Shown here piece after piece: positions 1 through 10,406 of a DNA stretch of 64,000 nucleotides (the first letter of the stretch is position 1; each line of letters starts with the position of its first letter). The notes beneath the pieces were generated by a model. It saw only the letters and a program-made list of their open reading frames with translations, ran no database searches and had not been told where the DNA came from. Source of the DNA: Luscinia megarhynchos (taxonomy: Eukaryota > Chordata > Aves > Passeriformes > Turdidae). Location: the NCBI GenBank assembly GCA_034336665.1, contig JAPFBE010000032.1:4712001-4776000 (forward strand), read 5' to 3'. Position numbers and translations under genes: made by a program.

Positions 1-1213
1 TGGCTCCATGAGGCTGGGAGTGGGAGGCACTCTCCCGTCTCTGGGAGCTTCCCCTGTGAGCTGCTGGCACCAATCAGAGAGCTGATTTGGTGATGGACAG
101 CTCGGGAAACTAATGAAAAAGTTATTTCGCTTTCACAAATCACAGTTGCATCGAGTGGCTCTTTTTCGGTTTCCGGTCTCCGGAGGTGTGGGGGTCCTTG
201 GCTGAGAGGCTCCGGCCCGGCCCCGGGCTCGGCGGGGGGGGGGGGCCGGCTTGCCACTGGCTCTGCGGGGAGCCCCTGGCTTGGGGGGCCCCCGGGTTCC
301 ACATGGCACTGGCTCCGCATGGCCCCAGCACCAGCCACATGTCTCCGGCCCTGCCGGCTGGGCTCGGCTCGCTTTTCCACGTGGCAGAGAAGAACTCCAG
401 CTGCCCACGTTTGTTTCTTCGCAATCTGGATACAATTGTAACTTCTTTATGCCTGGATAAGATCCTTGATCTCCTGAGCTCCCCTGAATGAGAAGAAATG
501 AAGCGTGGAGACTACAGAGGTCAGCAAAATGAAGATAAAGTTCCTGGTGGGAAGAGATTGAAAAGATGCAAGTAGCTGAAAACCTTTTTTGTGGGCTGTG
601 GGGATTGTGACTTCACTAAAATTCCTTTAAACTGTGAAATATACTTGGGGAGGTTTGGATACTTGAGTAGAAGACTTTTTGCCTCGGAGAAATTGAGCTC
701 TCTCTGTTCTGGGACTGGAATATGAACAGAGACATTTGATAGAGAAGGAGATGAAGAGAATTTTGTTTTTCGGCAGCCTGCCTTTAAAAGTGATACCCCA
801 TGTGTGTAACGTAAGCCATAACACGGCTCTGGAAGGACTGTGTAAATGGGAGGAAAAATTCATAGTTCTGTGGTTTTCGAGCGGACACAGACTGTGAAGG
901 TGAAGACACCCCTTAAGCCATAACCAGAAAAGGGACTTTTCTCTCTGAAGAAAACTTAACTGATTATTTAAGTGTATAACTGACTGAATTGTTCTCTCTG
1001 TATGTTGGTTGGTAAAAAATGTGGAATGAAAGGGAGGAGGGAACAATCTAGGAATTTTATCCTGAATTCTAATTCTTTTTTTTTTTTGTATTATTAATAA
1101 ATTTCTTCTTGTACCTTTTTAAGTTTTGAGCCTGCCTTGTCTCTACTCCTGGGTCCTGTCTCCAAAAGAAATTAAATATATTAAGGTTGGCAAACCCAAG
1201 TCACACCGTGACA
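1..1213 (+). repeat. LTR-like repeat, left part possibly outside window
   Basis: The stretch ends with an LTR-like R/U5: an AATAAA signal near 1097, about 110 bp more, and a terminal ...gtgaca at 1213, exactly where a CR1 fragment begins. A CCAAT-type motif (ccaatcag) lies near 71 and a GC-rich block with a run of G at 230-244 follows. No retroviral coding region is visible; open frames on both strands in the GC-rich block match no family. The left edge cannot be set and the family is not identified. Confidence 0.4.
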
Positions 1214-1351
1214 GGTAGACTTAATCCTCTCATCCAGATCATCAGTAAAGATATTAAACAGCACTGGGCCCAACACTGATGCCTGGGGGACACCCCTGGT
1301 GACGAGCCACCAACTGGATGCAACACCATTCACCACCACTCTCTGGGCCTG
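1214..1351 (-). pseudogene. CR1 LINE reverse-transcriptase fragment
   Basis: On the minus strand this translates into the RT core typical of avian CR1 ORF2: a [16 protein letters not shown] block followed by an acidic FTDDLDE segment. It is about 45 codons, cut by an LTR at each side, with no ORF1, endonuclease or 3' tail. CR1 is the dominant LINE of birds, which supports an avian source. Non-functional fragment. Confidence 0.8.
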
Positions 1352-1900
1352 TGTCTTAGTTTGAAAGACAGGTGTCTGCCAAGGAGGGAGAGAACCTCCT
1401 TTGGAATAGAAAACGTGACCCCCTTCCCTCCAAATTTTTATAACTCTGAAATTATGGGTCTTTCAAGCAAAGATATGCGAAAAGGAATAACAGTTCTTTA
1501 CTAGCATGTATATGTAAGCAAGGCAAATAAACAACCACAATGGCAGCATCAACAAAAACAGAAACCCAATAATAGCCTTCTCTTGGCTGTCAAGCACTTT
1601 CCCCTTTGGTGTAGCTATAGTCACAGCCGGCAGGGGTGCTGTTGGCTCCCAGTGGGGCAGGGCAAGTGCCATGTATCCCTCACAGCTACAGGGGGTGTTG
1701 TGGCACGAGCTCAGCCATTTCTCTGCAGGTGGATAATGGCAGGCAGGCCGGTGGAAGAGAGAAAAAGGGGCTTCCTTTACAAACCCACAGGGGCAGTTGG
1801 TCTCAGTGCCCCTCCAGATTACAAAATGGGCTGTAGCAGGAACCTCGGAGTGGACACAGGGTGTTGGGTTATGTTGGGAAGGATAAGGATGTGAGAGGAG
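1352..1900 (-). repeat. Solo LTR-like repeat related to the ERVL-C LTR
   Basis: Starts tgtcttagtttgaaagacagg and shares its first ~150 bp with the LTR ends at 22086 and 40934 (same order of the tgtctgc, aaccctc and caaagatatg motifs), so it lies in the same minus orientation. The right edge is not clear; it fades near 1900. No internal retroviral genes adjoin it, hence solo LTR. Confidence 0.5.
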
Positions 1901-2520
1901 GGTCTCACAAGTATGTATGTATAACAGAAAGATCTTTGAATATAGAATCTGAAGAAGGTATAGAAATGATAGCAAGTTTTGATATAGAAGAAAATAATTG
2001 CTGAGCCAGTCACTGAATAACTAAGAAGGCAAAGGGCAAGTGAGTTGGAAGGGGTTTTTATGACTTAGAGAAAAGGATAAATCCACCTCAAACAAAAGAT
2101 ATTTTTACCAAGCAGATTTTCACAGAGAAACAATAATGCCATGTTGCAAGTAGAGAAAAGATCTCAGAATTTTCCACTGCAAGAAAACTGAAAAACAACT
2201 TCTAGCTTAAACTGTAACATACTAACTTTTGGTGATTAAAAAATAGTAACATAAATATGGTAATGTTAGTAGTTAGGATTGGCTATAGGTAATAGTCAAG
2301 GTGTTGATTTGCTGTTATATAATAAGATGCACAGCAGAGAAAGAAATATAATGCTTTGTAACATGAATAGAACAGAGCTTCGGGACACACGGCTTGCCTA
2401 TAGCCATCAGCTATAGGCCCACCCACGACCCACAACTTCTGTAACCTTGTCTATGCAATAAACAGCATCTTGAGAGCCGTCTGAAGTCTTCATCTCTCTG
2501 TCTGGCTCTTATAGGTTAGA
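1901..2520 (+). repeat. AT-rich region ending in an LTR-like R/U5 (+)
   Basis: The last ~180 bp look like an LTR end: tgcaataaacagcatcttgag (AATAAA near 2457) followed by a CT-rich U5-like stretch. The preceding sequence is AT-rich with many stops in all frames. No PBS or coding region follows, so this is probably an LTR remnant; family unknown. Confidence 0.4.
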
Positions 2521-3824
2521 GTTTAGCAAAAAAGCCCGAGGCAGCGGCAGAAAACAACAGGGCTGGGCAGTGGCAGCCACACTTCTCCATAGCAGCTGCT
2601 GCATGCAGTCAAGGAGATATGCCCCTCCAGGAAGGGGGAGATTTTCTCCTGAGGCCCCTGAGTAGATGATGAGGGTCCTTTCCAGTCAGATCCGGTATTA
2701 ATAAGGTTCCAGTTCACTGGCTGCTCTTATGAGCAGAGGCTCACCCACGGTAAAGAAGCAGTGCCGGGCTGGACTCCGTGGTGGCAGTGAATTCTTCCTG
2801 CAGTAGCAGCAACTAGACCATTCCCCTCCGATCCCGAGAACGCGAGAGAGCCAGGAGCTGAGCCCAGCCCCTCATCCCTCAGCCAAAATCTCATAGTATC
2901 TCTGCCCTTTCGAGAGAAAGCCCTTCAGCTACAAAGTGCAGCCAACTGCACCGTTCCCCCCACTTTAGCTACTTCTTTTGTCTCTCTTAAGTACCGGTCG
3001 TTATCATCTCTTTGGCAACAGATGGGAGAAAATTCCCTGAAAGAAAAAGAAAAGAAAAATAAAAACAAAAAATCCCCAACTTCCAACAGCCTGGCCATCC
3101 AGCCAGCTCAAAAAATGGGCACTCACTGCTACAGGTAGTATGCATAAGGGAGCATAGAGAAGGAGACATGGGAGGACACAATGGAAGAGACAGGAGGAGG
3201 TACACCCACAGGGTGACTGCAAGCCATGGAGGAACCGTCATTGGGGCAGTGGGAAAGACTAAGAAACAAGGAGTAGCAAAAAAATGAAATCGCTGTGGAC
3301 TGACCCCAACCTCCTCTGGTTCCCATCACCTCACCAATGGGACTCAGTGTCACATGCAGCAAAAGCAAGGGGAGAGGGGGAGAAATGTGGAGATCAACTG
3401 AGGCAGGCAAAGAGGGAGAAAAGATGTTTTTCCCAAGTGCTTGTCTGGCTGTTCACCTTGCTTGTTTTTCAAAATTTAAATCAGTAATTAAAAGTTTATG
3501 CAACGGCCAATAAATTAAAATTTATTGAAATTCCCCAAGTCAAGATTGTTTTTCCCACAACAGTTGCCTCATGACATCAAAGAAATAAACAGAAACACAC
3601 TGCACCCCATCAGGGTGCAGATCTCAGATCTTTGAGAAAATAATAAGCTGAGCTGAGCTGAGCGCTAAGGTGTAGTATGTTCCTTCCTGGAAAAAAACAT
3701 AAGTAACTCTAAGAACAAGTGTGATTTTTTGCAATATAAATGTGTTAAGAGTTGGTAAAAATTTATCATCAACAAACGTCACTCTTAGTCTTTTGATCAG
3801 CACTTGCTTTAACTAATTTTCACA
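2521..3824. other. Unassigned intergenic stretch
   Basis: No coding region of recognisable family on either strand. It holds a purine-rich segment at 3030-3070, an AT-rich segment at 3470-3540 and a short agctg/agctgagctg tandem at 3649-3662. I see no LTR termini, tRNA fold or LINE motif. Confidence 0.5.
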
Positions 3825-4577
3825 AGAATTAGAGACCAAGACAACAAAGGGAACCTTGTGGTTGGTGTCTACTACAGGCCACCAGATCAAGGGGAGCCTA
3901 TTGACAATGACTTCTTTCTCCAGCTACAGGAGGCATAGCCCTCGCAGGCTCTCATCCTGCTGGGGGACTTCAACCACACTGACATCTGCTGAGAAAGTAG
4001 CATGGTAAGCTGTAGGCAATCCTGGAGACTCCTGGAATGAATGGAGGATAACTTCTTGGGTGAAGTAATAGACAGCCCTACCAGAGGGGATGTGATACTG
4101 CATCTGATGATCATCAATTGGGACATCAGTATTGGAGGCAGTCTGGGCTGCAGTGGTCATGTACTGGTGGAGTTCACAGTCCTGAGGAATATGGGTCAGG
4201 TAAAGAGTAAAGTCAGGACCCTGAACTTAAGGAAAGCAAACATCCAGCTCTTCACCAAGATAGTCAGTAGGATCCCCTGGGAGACTGACCTCAGGGACAA
4301 GTGAGTGGAATAGAGCTAGCAGATATTTAACGACACCTATAGAGTGCAAGAGCTAGTGATCCCCAGGTGCAAAATATCAGGCAAGGAAGGCAAGAGAATG
4401 GCATGGCTGAGTACGGAAGTGTTGGTCAAACTAAAGGGTAAGAAGCAAATGCATAGGCAGAGGGATGGAGTGAGGAAGGCCAAGGTGGAGCTGGAGCTGA
4501 ACTTGGCAAGGGATGAAAAGAAAAACAAGAACTACTTTCACAGGTATGTCAGCCAAAAAAGATCAAAGGATGTTGGA
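3825..4577 (+). pseudogene. CR1 LINE ORF2, endonuclease and linker remnant
   Basis: The broken translation shows the C-terminal half of the CR1 apurinic-type endonuclease: VYYRPPDQ near 3870, LLGDFNHTDIC near 3955-3990 (the GDFN metal-site motif), then the linker ending YFHRYVSQKRSKD near 4570. In-frame stops and shifts interrupt it. The element resumes after an LTR-like insertion, with the RT domain at 5156-6023. The same strand and correct domain order support one original LINE. Confidence 0.8.
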
Positions 4578-5155
4578 TCCCAGAAACCTGGGTTTTTTGA
4601 GCTTTCTGTGCTTTCTGGAACTGACCCCCTGGAGAACACTGCTTTTGACCTGAGGCCTTGGAGAAGGCTTCCAAAATTAAGTGATGGAGTCTAAGTCATA
4701 GGTGTGTAGTTAAATAGAAGTGTGTGATTTGACATGGTGAAGGGTTTTACATTTGAGGTTTTTATAATATAGTAATAGGTATGGGACAAATGGAGGATTT
4801 TGGGTGGTGTCTCCTTTTTGGTGTTCTTCTTCCTTCTTCTTCATGGTTTCAGGTAGTAGTTTCTGGTTGGACAGTTAGTGCTGCACTGAGGGTCACAGGA
4901 ATTTGGTTTTCGGGTCAAAAGTTTAAATAATATAGGTGTTAATTCTCTATTGGACTGCTTAGCTTTAAGACACCTTGTAGCTAGCTGGATTCATCTCCAT
5001 TTTGCTCACTTCTAGCTGGTGGCTAGAAGTGTTGTTGAACTTTTTGTACTTTAGATAAGATTTAATAAACAATCAAGCCCAAAACCAAGAAAATCTGTTT
5101 CCTCTGTGTTTTTTAATCCTGGCTCTGAGTGAAGACAGAAGAAACTCCAGACAAA
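4578..5155 (+). repeat. LTR-like insertion inside CR1
   Basis: About 580 bp of non-coding DNA separates the CR1 linker from the CR1 RT at exactly the place where the parent ORF is continuous. It has an LTR-like arrangement on the plus strand: a TATA-like tttataatatag near 4755, AATAAA near 5063 and a terminal ...ccagaca near 5153. No clear target-site duplication (TSD) is visible, so the edges are approximate. Confidence 0.45.
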
Positions 5156-6023
5156 CTACTAATTAAGTAGTGCAAAACACCACTCTGTTACAAAAGGAAG
5201 CCTACCAGACCCGATAAACAAGGTTGGCAAACTAGTAACAATGAGCGAAGAGAAGGCTGCGGTACTCAGCTCATTTTTGCTGCAGTCTTCACTGGCAACC
5301 TCTCTTCCCACACCTCTTGAGTGCATGGACAGCAGGATGGGGACTGGGGAAGCAAAGTGCTTCCCACTGTAAGTAAAGATCAGGTCTATGACCTCCTGAG
5401 GAACATGAATATACATCAGTCTATGACACCTGGAGAGATGTATCCCAAAGTCCTAAAGGAATTGGCTTATGTAATTCCCAAGCCACTCCCCGTGATATCT
5501 GAAAATTCATGGCAGTCAGGGGAAGTCTCAGGTGACTGGAAAAAGGGTAACATTGTACCTATCATTAAAAAGGGTAGAAAGGAGAACCCTGGAATCTACC
5601 GACCTGTAAGTCTCACCTCTATGCCTGGGAAGATAATGGAATACATCCTCCTAGAAGCTATTCTAAGGCACATGGAGGACAGGGAGGTGATTCAGCATAG
5701 CCAGCACAGCTTCACCAAGTGCAAATCCTGCCTGACCAATCTAGTGGCCTTCTGTGATGGAGTGACTACATCAGTGGACAAGGGAAAGGTTACAGATGTC
5801 ATCTACATCTATCTAGACTGCTATAAGGCCTTTCACATGGTCCCCGACAACATCCTTCTTTCTAAATTGGAGAGAGATGGATTTGACAGGTGTATTGTTC
5901 AGTGGATGAGGAATTGGTTTGACAGTTGAACACAGAGGATAGTAGTCAACAGCTATGTTTTGATGAACACTGGTGACAAGTGGTGTCCCTCAGGGGTTCG
6001 TTTTGGAACTAGTGCAAATCCCC
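5156..6023 (+). pseudogene. CR1 LINE ORF2, reverse-transcriptase remnant
   Basis: A 202-codon open piece (5321-5929) covers the N-terminal and palm region of a [30 protein letters not shown], then [23 protein letters not shown] with the first catalytic Asp. After a stop near 5929, TSGVPQGFVLE follows near 5970-6005. The upstream frame (5200-5290) supplies the usual AAVLSSFFA segment. The FADD motif and 3' end are gone, cut by an LTR at 6024. Dead 5'-truncated LINE copy. Confidence 0.85.
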
Positions 6024-7015
6024 TGTAGTAGGTTGACCCTGGCTAAATGCCAGGCACCCACCAAAGCAAATCTATCACTCCCCTCTGCAACTGGACAGGG
6101 GAGACAATATATAAAAAAAGGTTCATGAGTTGAGATAAGGACAGGGAGAGATCACTCACTGATTATCATCATGGGCAAAACAGACTCAACTTAGAGATAA
6201 TATTCGAATTTATTACTAACAAAATCAGAGCAGGATAATGAGAAATAAAATTAATCTTAAAAACACCTTTCAACCACCCCTCCCTCCTTCCCAGGCTCTA
6301 CCTCCTCCCCCAGCAGCACAGAGAGATGGGATAGAGGTGACGGTCAGTTCATCACACATTGTTCCTTCTGCTGCTTGGGGAGAAGAGTCCTTCCATTGCT
6401 CCAGCGTGAGGTCCCTCCCATAGGAGACAGTTCTCCATGAACTACTCCAACGTGTCACTTTTCCACAGGGTGTAGTCCTTCAGGAACAGCCTGCTCCACT
6501 GTGGGTCCCCAAAGGGGGCTTGTGAAAGTCCTACCAGGAAACCTGCTCTAGCATGGGCTCCTCTCTCCATGGGTCTGCAGGTCCCTGCCAGGAGCCTACT
6601 CTAGCACAGGCTTCCCACAGGTTCATGGCCTCCTTTCAGGCATCCACGTGCTCCAGCCTAGGTCTCCTCCATGGGCTGCAGGAGGACAGCTGCCTCACCA
6701 TGGTCTTAACCATGGGCTGCAGGGGAATCTCAACTCTGGTGCCTGGAGCACTTCCTTCCCCTCTCCTTCATCATTGACTTTGTTGTCTACAAGTTGTCTC
6801 ACATGTTCTTATTTGTCTCTTCTCTGGACACAATTACTTTTGTGCAATAACTATTTTCCTTCTTAAATATGTTATCACAGAGGCATTACTATCATCTCTG
6901 ATTTGCTTGGCCTTGGCCATCAGCAGGTCCATTCTTGACTCAGCTGACGTTGGCTATGCCAGACATGGGGGAAGCCTCTAGGAGCTTTTCACAGAAGTTT
7001 TCCCTTATTGTAGCA
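6024..7015 (-). repeat. LTR-like repeat (-) cutting the CR1
   Basis: Begins tgtagtaggttgaccctggc directly at the broken CR1 RT. The minus-strand polyadenylation signal reads AATAAA around 6207-6215 (tttatt on the plus strand). The rest is non-coding, with a repetitive block at 6360-6720 of related ~90-bp phrases (catgggct..., ctccatgggctgcag...). The right edge near 7015 is an estimate. Unidentified family. Confidence 0.4.
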
Positions 7016-7039
7016 CATCGAGAGTAATCCAGGTTCTTG

Positions 7040-7556
7040 CTAATAGGAGAAATGAGTGTTAATGTCTTCACAACTGACTAGGTCTGAAAGAACCAATCAG
7101 GTTCTGGAAGAATGGATGTGGGGGTCTTTATGAACATCAAGCTGCACAACTTTGTTGAAGAATCAAGCACAACTTGAACTCTTGAACTTTAGGGGGAAAT
7201 GTGCAGGCTTAATAGACTTATGAGCATTAACTTCTCCACCCAGGGTGGGCTTAAACCTAATTTTAATGGTCATACAATGCATGGTGGGGTGGGGATGCAT
7301 GTTAATGGGGGAATATGTAGTAGGCAGTTCAGGAAGTCTGTACCTTCTTAGTACCTCAGCCAATGGGGAAAGGAGGAGGGCAGCATGTGGTTGGGAGTTT
7401 AGGATAAAAGGGGGTTGTGTCCTCCAAAAACTCAAGAGACCCCACAGGGGTATTGCCCAGTGGACTCTCTCCCTTTCTTCGAATAAAGTTGATTCCTGCA
7501 GGACTCTGTCTCCTTTGTGGACACTGGCTTTTCACAGCATGATTTTCTGCACATTG
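7040..7556 (+). repeat. Solo LTR-like repeat (+)
   Basis: Promoter and polyadenylation elements lie in LTR order on the plus strand: CCAAT box (accaatcagg, ~7091), TATA-like ggataaaaggg (~7401), GAATAAAG (~7480) and a CT/GT-rich U5-like segment to about 7556. No PBS or genes adjoin. Edges are estimates. Confidence 0.4.
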
Positions 7557-7660
7557 TTAATAGACCCCTTGAGGCAGATTAGAGTGAAACAACACTGAAT
7601 GATTGATGTGTGGAAATTTATGTATATAAGGTTTATTTTAGAACAATTTGGTTACAAAAG

Positions 7661-8300
7661 TGTCCTGGGTTGATAATTTGACTGACTCCTCACCCTGCCC
7701 CCCTTGGCCATGAAGCTGTCTGCCCCCGGGGAAGGGGCAGCCTAGGCTCTGCTCTGCGGAATGACCTTGGTTTGCCGCGGGCTTGGCTTGGGGGGGGGGG
7801 CTTCCTTGTGACTGCGGCAGCTTAGCTCTAGCTGCTGCTGCGGGTGGCTATCGCTGCTGTGGTGGTGGCTCGTGGCCTGGTTTGTGAGTTAGCTGTTTTT
7901 GGGTTTTTGCTTGATTTTTTGACTTTATATTGCTTGAATTATTCGGTTTGGCTTCGCTGCTGTTTAAGGCTTGCTGGCTATTCCGGCTGTTTTTTTCTTT
8001 CTCTCTCCCCTCTCCCTTCTCCCCCTCACCCCCGAGGATTCAGCACCAGCTCCGGAGGAACCCTGCGACCTGCCGCTGGACACCGGCCAGAGAAGCATTT
8101 CGCCCTTCTAGTGAAGATCAAAGCGTCCAAGTTTCTCTCTCGGTGAAAACTTTTTTGTCACCTGGGTCTGTGCTGGGAAGTGTTTCTCTTGTATGTGTTA
8201 ATAAATAGGTTTTTCCACTTTTCCCCTGAGTGAAATTTTTTCTTATTTCCTGGGAAGCTCTTCTGGGGGTTTTTTCCCTAAGTTTGTCCAAACTTGGACA
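7661..8300 (+). repeat. ERVL-A 5' LTR
   Basis: Runs from tgtcctgggtt to ...aacttggaca, 640 bp, and matches 13677-14315 along its length. AATAAA lies at 8200-8205. A GCTGCTG-rich patch sits at 7835-7860 and a CT-rich tract at 8000-8035. The first bases (TGTCC-TGGGTT) are shared with the LTRs of ERVL-B and ERVL-D; the next ~150 bp are a different subtype. Confidence 0.9.
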
Positions 8301-8309
8301 TTCATTATT

Positions 8310-8327
8310 TGGTGGCCCGTACGGGGA
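8310..8327 (+). promoter_or_regulatory. Primer-binding site, tRNA-Ile type
   Basis: TGGTGGCCCGTACGGGGA lies 9 bp after the LTR and is complementary to the 3' end of vertebrate tRNA-Ile(AAU) including CCA. The same site with one change occurs in ERVL-D (55095-55112), while ERVL-B and ERVL-C carry a different one. Confidence 0.8.
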
Positions 8328-8406
8328 AGGAGAAAGTGGAAAAAACTTTAATAACATCTTGTTTTTAATTGGCCTGTATTGATATCAGTATGTTTTTGAA
8401 GCCGTG

Positions 8407-10377
8407 ATGTCCGTTGGATTGGAAGCCTGCCTGTATGTTTTGCTCTTTAGAGTTTTTGAGATCTTAATACCCCTGTGGTCTCTGGGCCTGTTCTCTTACT
8501 CAGAGATAGCCCCAGTGTTGTCTCTAGCACGTAGTTTTTTCATGAAAGGGGTATTAACCAAAATACTCATTGGGCTAGGCTTGGTTGTAATGATCTGCCA
8601 GAAGTTTATGAAGGTGTTAGAATCCACTTCAGGGATGTACAAGTCGTGGTTTGTGTTGTGCACTCAATTCATTAAAGGAGAAGCAAGCAAAGAAGATTTT
8701 TGCCTTTGTTTTCCTTCTTCTCCCTGAATTATTTACATCTCTGTTAGAAAATGTTCAGCTCTCCCTGAGTGTAAAGGAAACCATCTTTCTGGTATTTAAT
8801 TTAGTAAGTTTTTTCTATACTGTCTGCAGTTTATACAAAATGAAAGCTGAGATTTCTAGGGATGCAGGTGTTACAACCCCTGATTCGGTAGCAAAGCAGA
8901 GTGTGAAGAATTCTGAGTGGTGTGGCAAATGGGAGGAACTGGGCCAAATTCTAAAAGAGTTTTCTGAACCTATAATCTGGGATTTTTCATCTGAACAAAT
9001 TCAAGACCCAGTCAAGACTGCAAAGTACTTAAAAGAAAAGTGTCAGGACAATTCTAAGGAAAAGAGAATCACTGCAGTGAGCTGGGCTCTGGCATGCAGC
9101 TTATCGAACCCTGTTAGATAGTGTAGGACAACAAACAAAGGAGAGGGAACAGGGAGATAAACGTAGCTACTATTCCAGTTACTCAGACTGCAGTTAACAC
9201 CTCAGGCTCCAGGACAGGGGCAAAATTAGACAGCAAGCTTCAACCTATGGCTGTGGCTACCAGTACCAGGAGTAGAAAGTGCACAAAGAAAACAGATCGG
9301 CCGGTGGAGGATGATGATGATGATGATGCAGGAGAAGGACCTTCAACTCCCCCTGATATAAAATCCGGAGTTAAAGTGACTGATGAGAGATCAGAAACTA
9401 ATAATGAGTCCTTTTCCCTGAAAGATCTTCGTGGTCTAAGAAAAGATTATAAAAGGCAACCTGATGAATCCATAATTAGTTGGCTGGTCCGGCTTTGGGA
9501 TGCGGCAGGTGAGGCAACCACCCTGGATGGCACGGAAGCGAGACATTTGGGATCCCTGTCTCAAGATCCAGTCATCGATCAAGGTATGATGAGGGGAGCT
9601 AGTCCTCAGAGCCTCTGGTCACGTGTATTGGACAGTGTGGCACAAAGATATCTCTGCGCTGATGACCTGTACATGCAGCAGACCAGATGGAAAACCATCG
9701 AGCAGGGAATCCAACGTTTGAGAGAGATGGCGGTGGCAGAAATTATTTTCTCAGATGATGTAACAACTAGAAATCCAGATCTGGTACCGTGCACACCGAT
9801 TATGTGGAGGAAGCTTGTGAGGCTTGGACCATCTGAATATGCCTCAGCTCTTGCAATAATGAAACCAGAAGACACATATGAGACAGTGCTTGATATGGCA
9901 AAGAAGCGAGCTCGCTGATGCTGTGCATGGCCCAACGCATGCCAGGATTGCAGCCGTGGAAACACGTTTACAGAACTTGGAGGATAAGTTGGAGGAAAAC
10001 CCATAAGAAGCTGAGAGAGGAAATCAAGGAGGATCTCCTCCAAATCTCAGCTGTGCAAATCAGACGTCCTGGCAGTCAACGCAGGCGGCTCCTCTGCTGA
10101 GGAGAGAAGGTACACCCCAGCGGAGTTGTGGTTTTTCTTGCGTGACTGCGGAGAAAACATGAAGAGGTGGGATGGAAAGCCCACAGCTGTTCTGGCACGA
10201 CGAGTGCGTGATTTGAAGGAAGACAAGGCTCAACAAGAAGGTTCCACCAGAAAGAGAGCAGCTCCAGTCGCCCGGAACCACAGTGCCACATATGAGGAGG
10301 ATGATGACGACATGTCCGATTCACTTGAAGGAACTTCTAAGACCTATGCCCCCGTCAAAAAGGACAAACAGGCTTAG
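8407..10377 (+). pseudogene. gag: ERVL-A gag, frameshifted
   Basis: Collinear with the open 663-aa gag of ERVL-B. Order: ATG at 8407; hydrophobic segments (LIPLWSLGLFSY..., ILIGLGLVVMI, and IFLVFNLVSFFYTV near 8785-8830); a charged region; an acidic DDDDDD run near 9310; a capsid-like part (GTEARHLGSLS... at 9520-9900); a coiled-coil/basic C-terminus; TAG at 10375-10377. Frame changes are needed near 8700, 9100, 9160-9240 and 9905, so no full Gag can be made. No CCHC zinc knuckle is visible anywhere. The stop separates it from pol in the same frame. Confidence 0.8.
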
Positions 10378-10406
10378 AGAAGCCCTGCCTCTAGCCAGGG
10401 TGAGGC
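10375..10406 (+). promoter_or_regulatory. Predicted gag-pol amber readthrough signal
   Basis: TAG (10375-10377) ends gag; after 5 nt, CCCTG (10383-10387) can pair with CAGGG (10396-10400), and loop bases CCTC (10388-10391) with GAGG (10402-10405), an H-type pseudoknot. Pol continues in the same frame after the stop. Gammaretroviruses use an amber codon plus a downstream pseudoknot for Gag-Pol. The pairing was drawn by eye; the same bases recur in ERVL-B and ERVL-D. Confidence 0.55.

Noticed and set aside
133..491. Open frames on both strands in the GC-rich block
   Set aside because: They exist on both strands of the same CpG-rich DNA, have no recognisable family and lie in an LTR-like repeat; composition explains them.
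8310..8327. tRNA gene
   Set aside because: Only 18 bases match a tRNA 3' end, next to an LTR; no cloverleaf. It is a primer-binding site.
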